A DNA stretch of 36,114 nt from Trueperaceae bacterium (GTDB lineage Bacteria > Deinococcota > Deinococci > Deinococcales > Trueperaceae): positions 1-36,114 of the forward strand of contig JAABRX010000030.1 of assembly GCA_011390675.1 (NCBI GenBank), in the 5' to 3' direction. This document shows, one piece after another, positions 30,131 to 36,114 of this stretch. Position numbers and translations under genes: made by a program. Position 1 is the first letter of the stretch; the number at the start of each line of letters is the position of its first letter. The notes under the pieces were generated by a model that was given only the letters and a program-made list of their open reading frames with translations, did no database searches and was not told the DNA's origin.

Positions 30131-31693
30131 ATGAAGCGAACGCTCCTCGCGCTCATCCTGGTCGCGTCGCTCGGCCTAGCGGCCGCTCAGACGCTCGTGT
30201 ACGGCGTGTCCGGCCAGCCCTCGAGCCTCGACTCGGTCGACTCGCAGGACGGCAACTCGCTCGTCGTCAGCAACCAGGTCACCGAGACCCTCGTCGGCTT
30301 CGCGTCCGGCGACACCGCGCTCGTCCCGCGCCTCGCCACCTCGTGGTCGGCCAACGACGACGCCACCGTGTGGACCTTCGAGCTGCGTTCCGGCGTGACG
30401 TTCCACGACGGCACGGCGTTCGACGCCGAAGCGGTCAAGTTCAACGTCGACCGTTGGAACCTGCTCGACCACCCGAACAGCTACCGCGACGCGGGCAAGA
30501 CCTTCGTCCCGTGGGGCTGGGTCTTCGGCGGTCCCAAGGCCGAGGGCGGCATCGTGGACGAGATCGTCGTCGTCGACGCCGACACCGTCGAGTTCCACCT
30601 GACGCAGTCGACGCCCTTCCTGCCCGCGCTGCTCGCGGCCGTGTACTTCCAGTTCGACAGCCCCGCGGCCGTCATGGCCGCCGGCGCCGACTACGGCACC
30701 CCGGGCGTCGGCTCGGTGGGCACCGGCCCCTTCACCTTCGTCGAGTGGGTCGAGGGCCAGCAGGTTCGCCTCGCTGCCAACCCGGACTACTGGGGCGGCG
30801 CGCCGCTGGTCGACGAGGTCGTGTTCCGCGCGATCAGCGAACCGACCGCCCGCCTGGCCGAACTGCAGGCCGGCACGATCGACATCGCCGTGCTGCTCGC
30901 CGCGGACGACCTCGCCGCCGTCGAGAGCAACGCCGACCTGACCGTCGCCAGCGCGCCCGTCGAGCTGAACGTCGGCTACCTGGCCATGCACCAGGCCAAC
31001 CCGCCGCTCGACAACGTGCTCGTGCGCCAGGCGATCGCCCACGCGATCGACCGCACCGCGATCGTCGACGCCTTCTACGCCGGCCTCGGCGTCGTGGCCG
31101 ACTACCACATGCCACCCGCCTTCGGCGACTACATGGACTGGCCCTACGACTACGACCCGGAGCGCGCGCGCGAGCTGCTCGCCGAGGCCGGGTACCCCGA
31201 CGGCTTCGCCACCGAACTCTGGTACATGCCCGTCAGCCGCCCCTACTACCCGGCCCCGCAGCCGATCGCCGAAGTCATGGCCACCTACCTGGCCGACGTG
31301 GGCATCGAGGCCGAACTGCTCACCGAAGACTGGACGACGTACCTCGCCGACTACAGCACCGGCAAGTTCCCGATGTACATGCTGGGTTGGAACGCCGACT
31401 ACGCCGACCCGGACAACTTCCTGACGACGTTCTTCGGCCCCAGCGCCACCAACGACCTCGGTTGGGACGCTCCGGAAGTGGTCGAGGCGCTGAACGACGC
31501 GCGCCAGACGGCCGACCAGGACGAGCGCGCCCGCCTCTACGCCTTCGTGATCGACGCCGTGGCCGGCCAGGCCGCCTCGATCCCGATGGCCCACAACCGC
31601 ACGCTCAACGCCACCCGCAGCAACATCGAGGGCTTCGTCATGAGCCCGCTGGGCTACAGCTCGGTGTCGCTCGTCGGCGTCACCAAGAACTAG
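30131..31693 (+). CDS. ABC transporter solute-binding protein family 5 (peptide/nickel type)
   Basis: This 520-residue secreted protein should bind di- or oligopeptides or a related solute. The signal peptide MKRTLLALILVASLGLAAA ends before Q with no lipobox. Family 5 features follow: VYGVSGQPSSLDSVD, VPRLATSWSANDDATVWTFELRSGVTFHDG (quoted in part), NPDYWGGAPLVDEVVF, QAIAHAIDRTAIV and the C-terminal VTKN. The ATG at 30131 has GGAGG nearby. It is the first gene of an operon with DppB- and DppC-type permeases. A UUCG-capped hairpin follows the stop codon. Confidence 0.95.
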   Translation: MKRTLLALILVASLGLAAAQTLVYGVSGQPSSLDSVDSQDGNSLVVSNQVTETLVGFASGDTALVPRLATSWSANDDATVWTFELRSGVTFHDGTAFDAEAVKFNVDRWNLLDHPNSYRDAGKTFVPWGWVFGGPKAEGGIVDEIVVVDADTVEFHLTQSTPFLPALLAAVYFQFDSPAAVMAAGADYGTPGVGSVGTGPFTFVEWVEGQQVRLAANPDYWGGAPLVDEVVFRAISEPTARLAELQAGTIDIAVLLAADDLAAVESNADLTVASAPVELNVGYLAMHQANPPLDNVLVRQAIAHAIDRTAIVDAFYAGLGVVADYHMPPAFGDYMDWPYDYDPERARELLAEAGYPDGFATELWYMPVSRPYYPAPQPIAEVMATYLADVGIEAELLTEDWTTYLADYSTGKFPMYMLGWNADYADPDNFLTTFFGPSATNDLGWDAPEVVEALNDARQTADQDERARLYAFVIDAVAGQAASIPMAHNRTLNATRSNIEGFVMSPLGYSSVSLVGVTKN

Positions 31694-31702
31694 TCCGACC
31701 CC

Positions 31703-31724
31703 CCGGGCGCCTTCGGGCGCCCGG
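31703..31724 (+). promoter_or_regulatory. UUCG-capped hairpin after family 5 binding protein
   Basis: CCGGGCGCC and GGCGCCCGG form a 9-bp stem closed by C(UUCG)G, an exceptionally stable tetraloop. It begins nine bases after the binding-protein stop and is followed at once by CTATCTT. It probably sets the binding-protein to permease ratio. Confidence 0.75.
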
Positions 31725-31725
31725 C

Positions 31726-31731
31726 TATCTT
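31726..31731 (+). promoter_or_regulatory. TATCTT element after the hairpin (possible internal -10 box)
   Basis: TATCTT follows the hairpin by one base. It repeats the arrangement at 19294. It may be an internal -10 box for the permease genes or a degenerate terminator tail. Confidence 0.4.
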
Positions 31732-31825
31732 CGACCGCCGGGGCTCGCCCGGCAGCCAGCGACCGCGCGCGCCGCACCGGACCGGACCCGACCCGACTGC
31801 GGGGAGCGCTCGATGGGAGCACGAC

Positions 31826-32878
31826 TTGACCACCTACCTGCTCCGACGCGTCCTCGGTCTGATCCCGGTCCTGTTCGGCGTGTCGCTCCTGGTCTTCGCC
31901 ATCACCCGCCTGATCCCGGGCGACCCCGCGGTGGCCCTTCTCGGCCAGCGGGCGTCACCCGCGGCGCTCGAGCAGTTGCGCCAGGACCTGGGCCTCAACC
32001 AACCCGTCTGGCTCAACTTCGAGGCCGTCGGTGAGCGCGGGGTGGAGGGCTTGTTCGACGCCCAGTACCCGCAGTACATGGGGAGCCTCCTGCGCGGCGA
32101 CCTCGGTCGCTCGATCTTCAGCCGCATCGAGGTCACCGACAGCCTGATCGCGCGCTTCCCGGCGACCTTGGAGCTCAGCCTCTTCGCGATGGCGTTCGCG
32201 TTGGGGGTCGGCATCCCGGCCGGCGTGTGGGCGTCGCTCAACCGCGGTAAGGCCGCCGACACGATCGTCATGGCCATCGCCGTGTCGGGCGTGTCGCTGC
32301 CCGTGTTCTGGTTGGCGATCATCTTCATCTACGTGTTCGCGGTGACGCTGGGCTGGTTTCCGCCGTCCGCGCGCTTGGGGGTCGGGGTCAGCTTCGAGCC
32401 CATCACCAACCTCTACGTGCTCGACGCGCTGCTGCGCGGCAACTGGGTGGCCCTCTGGGACGCGCTGCGCCATCTGGTGCTGCCCGCGGTCGCGCTCGGC
32501 ACCATCCCGCTCGCGATCATCGTGCGCATGACGCGTTCGGCCATGCTCGAGGTGCTGGGACTGGACTACGTGCGCACCGCCCGCAGCAAGGGCGTCGTCG
32601 AAGCCCGCGTGGTGCGCAAGCACGCGCTGCGCAACGCGCTGCTGCCCGTGGTCACCGTCGTCGGCCTCTCGTTCGGCGCGCTGCTCTCGGGCGCCATCCT
32701 TACCGAGACGGTCTTCAGCTGGCCCGGCATCGGGCGCTGGATCTACGACGCCATCTCGGCGCGCGACTACCCGATCATCCAGGGCGGCATCCTGTTCGTC
32801 GCCTTCGTGGTCGCGAGCATCAACCTGCTCGTCGACCTTCTCTACGCGGCGATCGACCCGCGCATCCAGTACGCGTGA
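31826..32878 (+). CDS. ABC transporter permease, DppB/OppB type
   Basis: This 350-residue membrane protein is one of two permeases of the peptide-type importer. It begins MTTYLLRRVLGLIPVLFGVSLLVFA, typical of DppB, and has about six transmembrane segments, with the conserved GLDYVRTARSKGVVEARVVRKHALRNALLP loop (quoted in part) that docks the ATPase. The start is TTG at 31826 with GGGAG eight bases upstream; the nearby ATG at 31813 is in another frame. A rare TTG start would lower its output relative to the binding protein. Confidence 0.93.
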   Translation: MTTYLLRRVLGLIPVLFGVSLLVFAITRLIPGDPAVALLGQRASPAALEQLRQDLGLNQPVWLNFEAVGERGVEGLFDAQYPQYMGSLLRGDLGRSIFSRIEVTDSLIARFPATLELSLFAMAFALGVGIPAGVWASLNRGKAADTIVMAIAVSGVSLPVFWLAIIFIYVFAVTLGWFPPSARLGVGVSFEPITNLYVLDALLRGNWVALWDALRHLVLPAVALGTIPLAIIVRMTRSAMLEVLGLDYVRTARSKGVVEARVVRKHALRNALLPVVTVVGLSFGALLSGAILTETVFSWPGIGRWIYDAISARDYPIIQGGILFVAFVVASINLLVDLLYAAIDPRIQYA

Positions 32879-32888
32879 CGGAGGCCCC

Positions 32889-33776
32889 GTGACCGTTCCG
32901 ACCGCCCTCGCCGACGACTCGCTCCTCGCCACCGGTTCCCGGGCAGGCCCGGTCCGCCGCTTCTTCCGCCACCCCACCGGCGTGGCGGGGTTGGCGATCG
33001 TCGTCTTCTTCGTCACCCTGTCGCTGCTCGCCCCCGTGCTGAGCCCGTACGACGCGGCGCGCGACCGCGACCTCTCCTCGCGCCTCGCTCCGCCGTCGGC
33101 CGAGCACTGGTTCGGCGCCGACGAGTTGGGGCGCGACCTGTTCACGCGCGTCTGGCACGGCGGCCGCATCAGCCTCCGCGTCGGCCTGATCGCGGTGGCC
33201 GTCGCCGTGGTCATCGGCACCTTCCTCGGCCTGGTCGCCGGATACGTGGGCGGTTGGCTCGATACGGGGGTGGTGTGGCTGCTCGACATCCTGCTCGCCT
33301 TCCCCGGCATCCTCCTCGCGATCGCGATCGTGGCGACGCTCGGCCCCTCGATCGTCAACGCGATGATCGCGATCAGCGTCACGCAGATCCCCATCTACGC
33401 GCGCATCGTGCGCTCGGTGGTGCTGTCGCTGCGCGAATCGGAGTACGTCCAGGCCGCGCGCGCGCTCGGATCGAACCCGGTGCGCATCATCTTCAGGCAC
33501 GTGCTGCCCAACAGCCTCAGCCCGCTGGTGGTGCAGCTGACGCTGTCGATCGGCGTCGCGATCCTCGACGTCGCCGCGCTCGGTTTCCTCGGCCTGGGCG
33601 CGCAGCCGCCCAACCCCGAGTGGGGGCTGATGATCCGCGACGGCTTCGCGCAGTTCCTGCGCGCGCCGTGGATGTCGATCTTCCCGGGCCTGGCGATCTA
33701 CGCCTCGGTGGTCGGCTTCAACCTGCTCGGCGACGCGATCCGCGACGTGCTCGACCCACGGCTCACCAACACCTGA
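32889..33776 (+). CDS. ABC transporter permease, DppC/OppC type
   Basis: This 295-residue membrane protein is the second permease of the peptide-type importer. RRFFRHPTGVAGLAIVV begins the first membrane segment, and SAEHWFGADELGRDLFTRV is the DppC signature after it. The ATPase-docking loop reads ESEYVQAARALGSNPVRIIFRHVLPN. The GTG start at 32889 has GGAGG nearby and follows DppB by ten bases. No DppD or DppF ATPase gene follows, so ATPases must come from elsewhere. Confidence 0.94.
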   Translation: MTVPTALADDSLLATGSRAGPVRRFFRHPTGVAGLAIVVFFVTLSLLAPVLSPYDAARDRDLSSRLAPPSAEHWFGADELGRDLFTRVWHGGRISLRVGLIAVAVAVVIGTFLGLVAGYVGGWLDTGVVWLLDILLAFPGILLAIAIVATLGPSIVNAMIAISVTQIPIYARIVRSVVLSLRESEYVQAARALGSNPVRIIFRHVLPNSLSPLVVQLTLSIGVAILDVAALGFLGLGAQPPNPEWGLMIRDGFAQFLRAPWMSIFPGLAIYASVVGFNLLGDAIRDVLDPRLTNT

Positions 33777-33805
33777 GGCGCGCCGATCGCATCCGGATCC
33801 AGGGT

Positions 33806-33824
33806 CCCGAGCCGCGCGCTCGGG
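33806..33824 (+). terminator. hairpin after the DppBC operon
   Basis: CCCGAGC and GCTCGGG form a 7-bp stem with a five-base loop, 29 bases after the DppC stop codon. It abuts the TACCGT box of the next gene. There is no U tract. Confidence 0.5.
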
Positions 33825-33830
33825 TACCGT
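33825..33830 (+). promoter_or_regulatory. -10 box (TACCGT) for the J-domain gene
   Basis: TACCGT lies eight bases before the ATG at 33839, leaving no room for a Shine-Dalgarno; a leaderless or nearly leaderless start is likely. Confidence 0.45.
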
Positions 33831-33838
33831 GATCGCCG

Positions 33839-34360
33839 ATGGCGTTCTTGGTCCTGCTTCTCCTCGGTGCGTTCGTCTGGTGGGCGCTCGGCGGCCTGCG
33901 CCTCCCGGCGCCCGGCCGCGGCGACCCCGTGCGTGGACGCGCTGGCGACGAGGCGCCGCGCGGCGCCGCCGCGCGCGACGGCGCTCCGTTGGCCGACCTC
34001 CGCGCCGCTCGCGCGGCGGGCGCTCGGGAGGGCTTCCAAGCCGGCCTGAAGCAGGGGCGCGCGGAGGGGTACACCGAAGCGATGCGGCAAGCCCAAGCGC
34101 AGGCCCAAGCGCCGGGCCGAGGCCGCGCACCCGAGGCCAGCGCGTCGACCGCGCGCCCGCGCACCCGGGCCGAGGCGCTGCGGGTCCTCGACCTCCCCGA
34201 CGCGGCGACGATCGAGCAGGTCGAGGAGCGCTACCGGCAACTGCGGCGCTCCGCGCACCCCGACAACTTCCCGCGCACGAAGTACCCGCGCGCCTTCACG
34301 GAGCTGGCCGAAGCGGAGTTCAAGCGACTCGGGGAGGCACGCGACCTGTTGGTTCGGTGA
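33839..34360 (+). CDS. membrane-anchored J-domain protein
   Basis: This 173-residue protein has an N-terminal membrane segment (MAFLVLLLLGAFVWWALGGL), a low-complexity middle rich in Ala, Arg, Gln and Gly, and a C-terminal J-like domain (about 110-172). The J domain has the HPD tripeptide in RSAHPDNF and helices II and III (VEERYRQLRRS and FTELAEAEFKRLGEARDLL). It could recruit a DnaK-type chaperone to the membrane. The domain is at the C terminus, not the N terminus as in DnaJ. Its 3' end overlaps fdhD on the other strand by 41 bases. Confidence 0.8.
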   Translation: MAFLVLLLLGAFVWWALGGLRLPAPGRGDPVRGRAGDEAPRGAAARDGAPLADLRAARAAGAREGFQAGLKQGRAEGYTEAMRQAQAQAQAPGRGRAPEASASTARPRTRAEALRVLDLPDAATIEQVEERYRQLRRSAHPDNFPRTKYPRAFTELAEAEFKRLGEARDLLVR

Positions 34361-35198
34361 CCCGTTCGGCCCCCGCGTACACCGTGCAGCCGCCGCCGCG
34401 CACGAAGCCGGCGAGCGTCACCCCGAAGCGGCGCGCCACGGCGATCGCCAGGCTCGAGGGCGCCGAGACCGCCGCGAACACCGTGAAGCGCCCCGCCACC
34501 GCCTTCTGGAGCAGTTCGTACGAGGCGCGACCGCTCACGCAGGCGAGGGCGCCCTCCAGGTCGACGCCCCCCAACAGCGCCCAGCCGAGCAGCTTGTCGA
34601 AGGCGTTGTGGCGGCCGACGTCCTCGCGGACGGCCAGGGCACGGCCGTCGGGGGCGAACGCACCGGCGGCGTGCAGCCCGCCCGTGGCGTCGAAGAGCGC
34701 CTGACCGGCGCGCAGCCCGTCGGGGAGGCCGAGGAGCACCGGCAACGGCACCTGCGGACCGGCCGGCAGCGGGCCGTCGCAGCGCACCTCGAGCGCGTCC
34801 AGGTGCGCTTTGCCGCACACGCCGCAGGCCGAGTGGACGGTGAAGTGGCGCTCGAGCTTCGCCAGGTCGGGGAGCGCGTCGCCGCGCACGTGCACGTGGA
34901 CCACGTTGTAGCGCTGCTCGGCGGGCACCTCGGTGCAGTAGCGGATGGCGATCAGATCGTCGCGGGCGCGCAGCAGACCCTCCGCGAAGAGGAAGCCGGC
35001 GGCCAGCTCGAAGTCGTGCCCAGGGGTGCGCAGCGTGATGGCGACGTCGGCGCGCGGGCCGTCGGCGCCGGGTGGGCCGGCGACCAGCCGGATCTGCAGC
35101 GGCTCTTCGCCGACCACCCGGTCGCGGCGGCCGGCTCCGGCCCGGTCGCCGAAGCGCACGACCGGCACCCGCACCGTCGGGCCCGGGCGTCGCGTCAC
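34320..35198 (-). CDS. fdhD: formate dehydrogenase accessory sulfurtransferase FdhD
   Basis: This 292-residue cytoplasmic protein transfers sulfur to the molybdenum cofactor of formate dehydrogenases, a step needed for activity. The family motif CGVCGK (Cys125, Cys128) carries the sulfur. Other FdhD features are EEPLQIRL, TPGHDFELAAGFLFAEGLL, REDVGRHNAFDKLLG and SGRASYELLQKA. The start is GTG at 35198, seven bases after the stop of the molybdoenzyme gene, so the pair should be made together. This is the expected partner arrangement. Confidence 0.95.
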   Translation of the reverse strand: MTRRPGPTVRVPVVRFGDRAGAGRRDRVVGEEPLQIRLVAGPPGADGPRADVAITLRTPGHDFELAAGFLFAEGLLRARDDLIAIRYCTEVPAEQRYNVVHVHVRGDALPDLAKLERHFTVHSACGVCGKAHLDALEVRCDGPLPAGPQVPLPVLLGLPDGLRAGQALFDATGGLHAAGAFAPDGRALAVREDVGRHNAFDKLLGWALLGGVDLEGALACVSGRASYELLQKAVAGRFTVFAAVSAPSSLAIAVARRFGVTLAGFVRGGGCTVYAGAERVTEPTGRVPPRVA

Positions 35199-35205
35199 GT
35201 GCGCG

Positions 35206-36114
35206 TCACGGGCGCGGCGTGGCCGCTTCGGGGGCGTCGTCGGCGGTGGCGCGGCGCACCCGCGCGTGGCCCCCCTTGTAGGCGGGGATGCCGGATTCCG
35301 GCGAGCGGTCGGCGGGGTCGAGCAACACGTTCGCCTCGGGCCAGTGCACCTGTACCGCGCCCGCGCTCATCGCGACCGGCGCGGCGCGGCCGAGCAGCCG
35401 ACCGCGCTCGTTCTCGACCACCACCCGGTCGCCGAGCGCGAGGCCGAGGCGCGCCGCGTCGGCGTGCGCGAGCAGCACCGCGTCGCGGGCGAAGCCGCCC
35501 AGCGGGTCGACGTCCTCGTGCACCATCGAGTTGAACTGCTTGCCGCGGCGGGTGACGACGGTGAACACGTCGGGGTCGCGGGCGGGGGTGCGCACCGGCG
35601 GCCCCTCCGCGTGGAAGCGGGCGCGGCCGTCGGCGGTGGGGAAGACGCCGCCGGCGCACAGGTGCGGGCCGCCGTACTGCACCTGGTCGCCCTTGGCGGC
35701 CAGCCCTTCGATGCCGGCGTACATCGGCACGACCCGTGCGATCTCGGCGCGGATCGCACCGGTGTCGCGCCAGGCGAGGTCGGCCGCGCGCTCGGGGCGG
35801 GCGCGCGCGACCACGTCGGCCAGCACGCGCCACTCCGGGCGCGCCTCCGGGACCCGCGGCCCCGGGATCTCGGGGCTGAAGACGATGCGGCGTTCGGTGG
35901 TGGTCTCGGTGACGCCGCCGGGTACCTCGTAGCGGGTGGTGGCCGGCAGGAGCAGCACGGCGTCGGCGGGGTCGACGAGCATCTGGCTGCTCGCGGTGAT
36001 GTCGAAGTGCACCCGCAGCGGGATGCGGCCGAGGGTGGCGTCGACGCCGCGCGGGTCGGGCATCACCTCGCGAAAGTTGCCGCCGACCGCCAGCAACACG
36101 TCGATCGCGCCGTC
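35206..36114 (-). CDS. FdhF/YdeP-type molybdopterin oxidoreductase, C-terminal part (cut by window)
   Basis: This is the last 302 or so residues of a molybdopterin-guanine dinucleotide enzyme whose start lies beyond the right edge. It contains part of the catalytic domain (LLAVGGNFREVMPD, FDITASSQM) and the C-terminal dinucleotide-binding beta barrel (VVTRRGKQFNSMVHEDVDPLGG, GDRVVVENERGRLLG, VHWPEANVLL). The pattern is closest to the FdhF/YdeP group. The reading frame is open to base 36114; the first in-frame start shown by the ORF track (36099) is internal. It likely oxidises formate or a related substrate; the decisive N-terminal Fe-S and Sec/Cys region is outside the window. Confidence 0.9.
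   Translation of the reverse strand, partial: DGAIDVLLAVGGNFREVMPDPRGVDATLGRIPLRVHFDITASSQMLVDPADAVLLLPATTRYEVPGGVTETTTERRIVFSPEIPGPRVPEARPEWRVLADVVARARPERAADLAWRDTGAIRAEIARVVPMYAGIEGLAAKGDQVQYGGPHLCAGGVFPTADGRARFHAEGPPVRTPARDPDVFTVVTRRGKQFNSMVHEDVDPLGGFARDAVLLAHADAARLGLALGDRVVVENERGRLLGRAAPVAMSAGAVQVHWPEANVLLDPADRSPESGIPAYKGGHARVRRATADDAPEAATPRP

Noticed and set aside
1-36114. CRISPR arrays, tRNA, rRNA or insertion sequences
   Set aside because: I found no regularly spaced repeats with unique spacers, no cloverleaf-like sequence I could support, and no transposase-like reading frame.

Overview
This window is a very GC-rich (roughly 70 % or more by eye), gene-dense bacterial chromosome segment with 31 protein genes, two of them cut or constrained by the window ends only at the right edge. 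It suggests a member of the Deinococcota, most like the Trueperaceae. The grounds are three secreted binding proteins whose signal peptides all end in A-x-A followed by Q, the extreme GC content, the overlapping start/stop signals, and many genes that carry a TANNNT -10 box 5-8 bases before the start codon with no Shine-Dalgarno, as described for leaderless mRNAs in Deinococcus. This assignment is an inference; there is no rRNA or other marker gene here. I saw no tRNA, rRNA, CRISPR array, insertion sequence or prophage gene.

Region by region: (1) 1-1765: a SulP anion transporter with a short tandem repeat after it and a paired palindromic operator candidate before it. (2) 1766-9895: sugar locus A, a minus-strand binding protein plus two MalF/MalG-type permeases, divergent from a six-hairpin glycosidase and a GH31 alpha-glucosidase. 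(3) 9977-13353: a two-gene flavoprotein dehydrogenase rich in Fe-S centres, of the opine/hydroxyproline/sarcosine oxidase type. (4) 13381-16650: a minus-strand group with PfkB, a small zinc-ribbon protein, a membrane-embedded M28 peptidase, a GNAT acetyltransferase and a DUF2256 protein. (5) 16778-24560: sugar locus B, a ROK regulator, binding protein, second GH31, two permeases and a GH15 glucoamylase in one operon. (6) 24571-29950: single genes (histidine phosphatase, alpha/beta hydrolase, Gfo/Idh/MocA dehydrogenase, DUF6498 membrane protein, an AbiEii-like nucleotidyltransferase with an HTH partner, a luciferase-like monooxygenase). (7) 30131-33776: a family 5 binding protein with DppB and DppC permeases but no ATPase. 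(8) 33839-36114: a membrane-anchored J-domain protein, FdhD and the C-terminal part of an FdhF/YdeP-type molybdoenzyme.

Loci A and B look like two parallel systems for importing and hydrolysing alpha-glucosides: each pairs a family 1 binding protein and two permeases with one GH31 enzyme and one (alpha/alpha)6-barrel enzyme. All the glycosidases lack signal peptides, so they should act in the cytoplasm on imported oligosaccharides. No ATP-binding subunit is encoded with either, so a shared MsmX/MalK-type ATPase elsewhere is likely. PfkB could feed the released sugar into glycolysis.

The regulatory layer is unusually readable. Strong hairpins follow all three binding-protein genes, two of them directly followed by TATCTT. 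At three junctions the TAG stop codon of one gene forms the first half of the -10 box of the next. Seven genes look leaderless. The strongest candidates for something less described are the nucleotidyltransferase/HTH pair, the ROK regulator that has lost its zinc cysteines, the multi-cluster flavoprotein, the GGGAC-N4-GTCCC operator pair, and the stop-codon/-10-box fusions.
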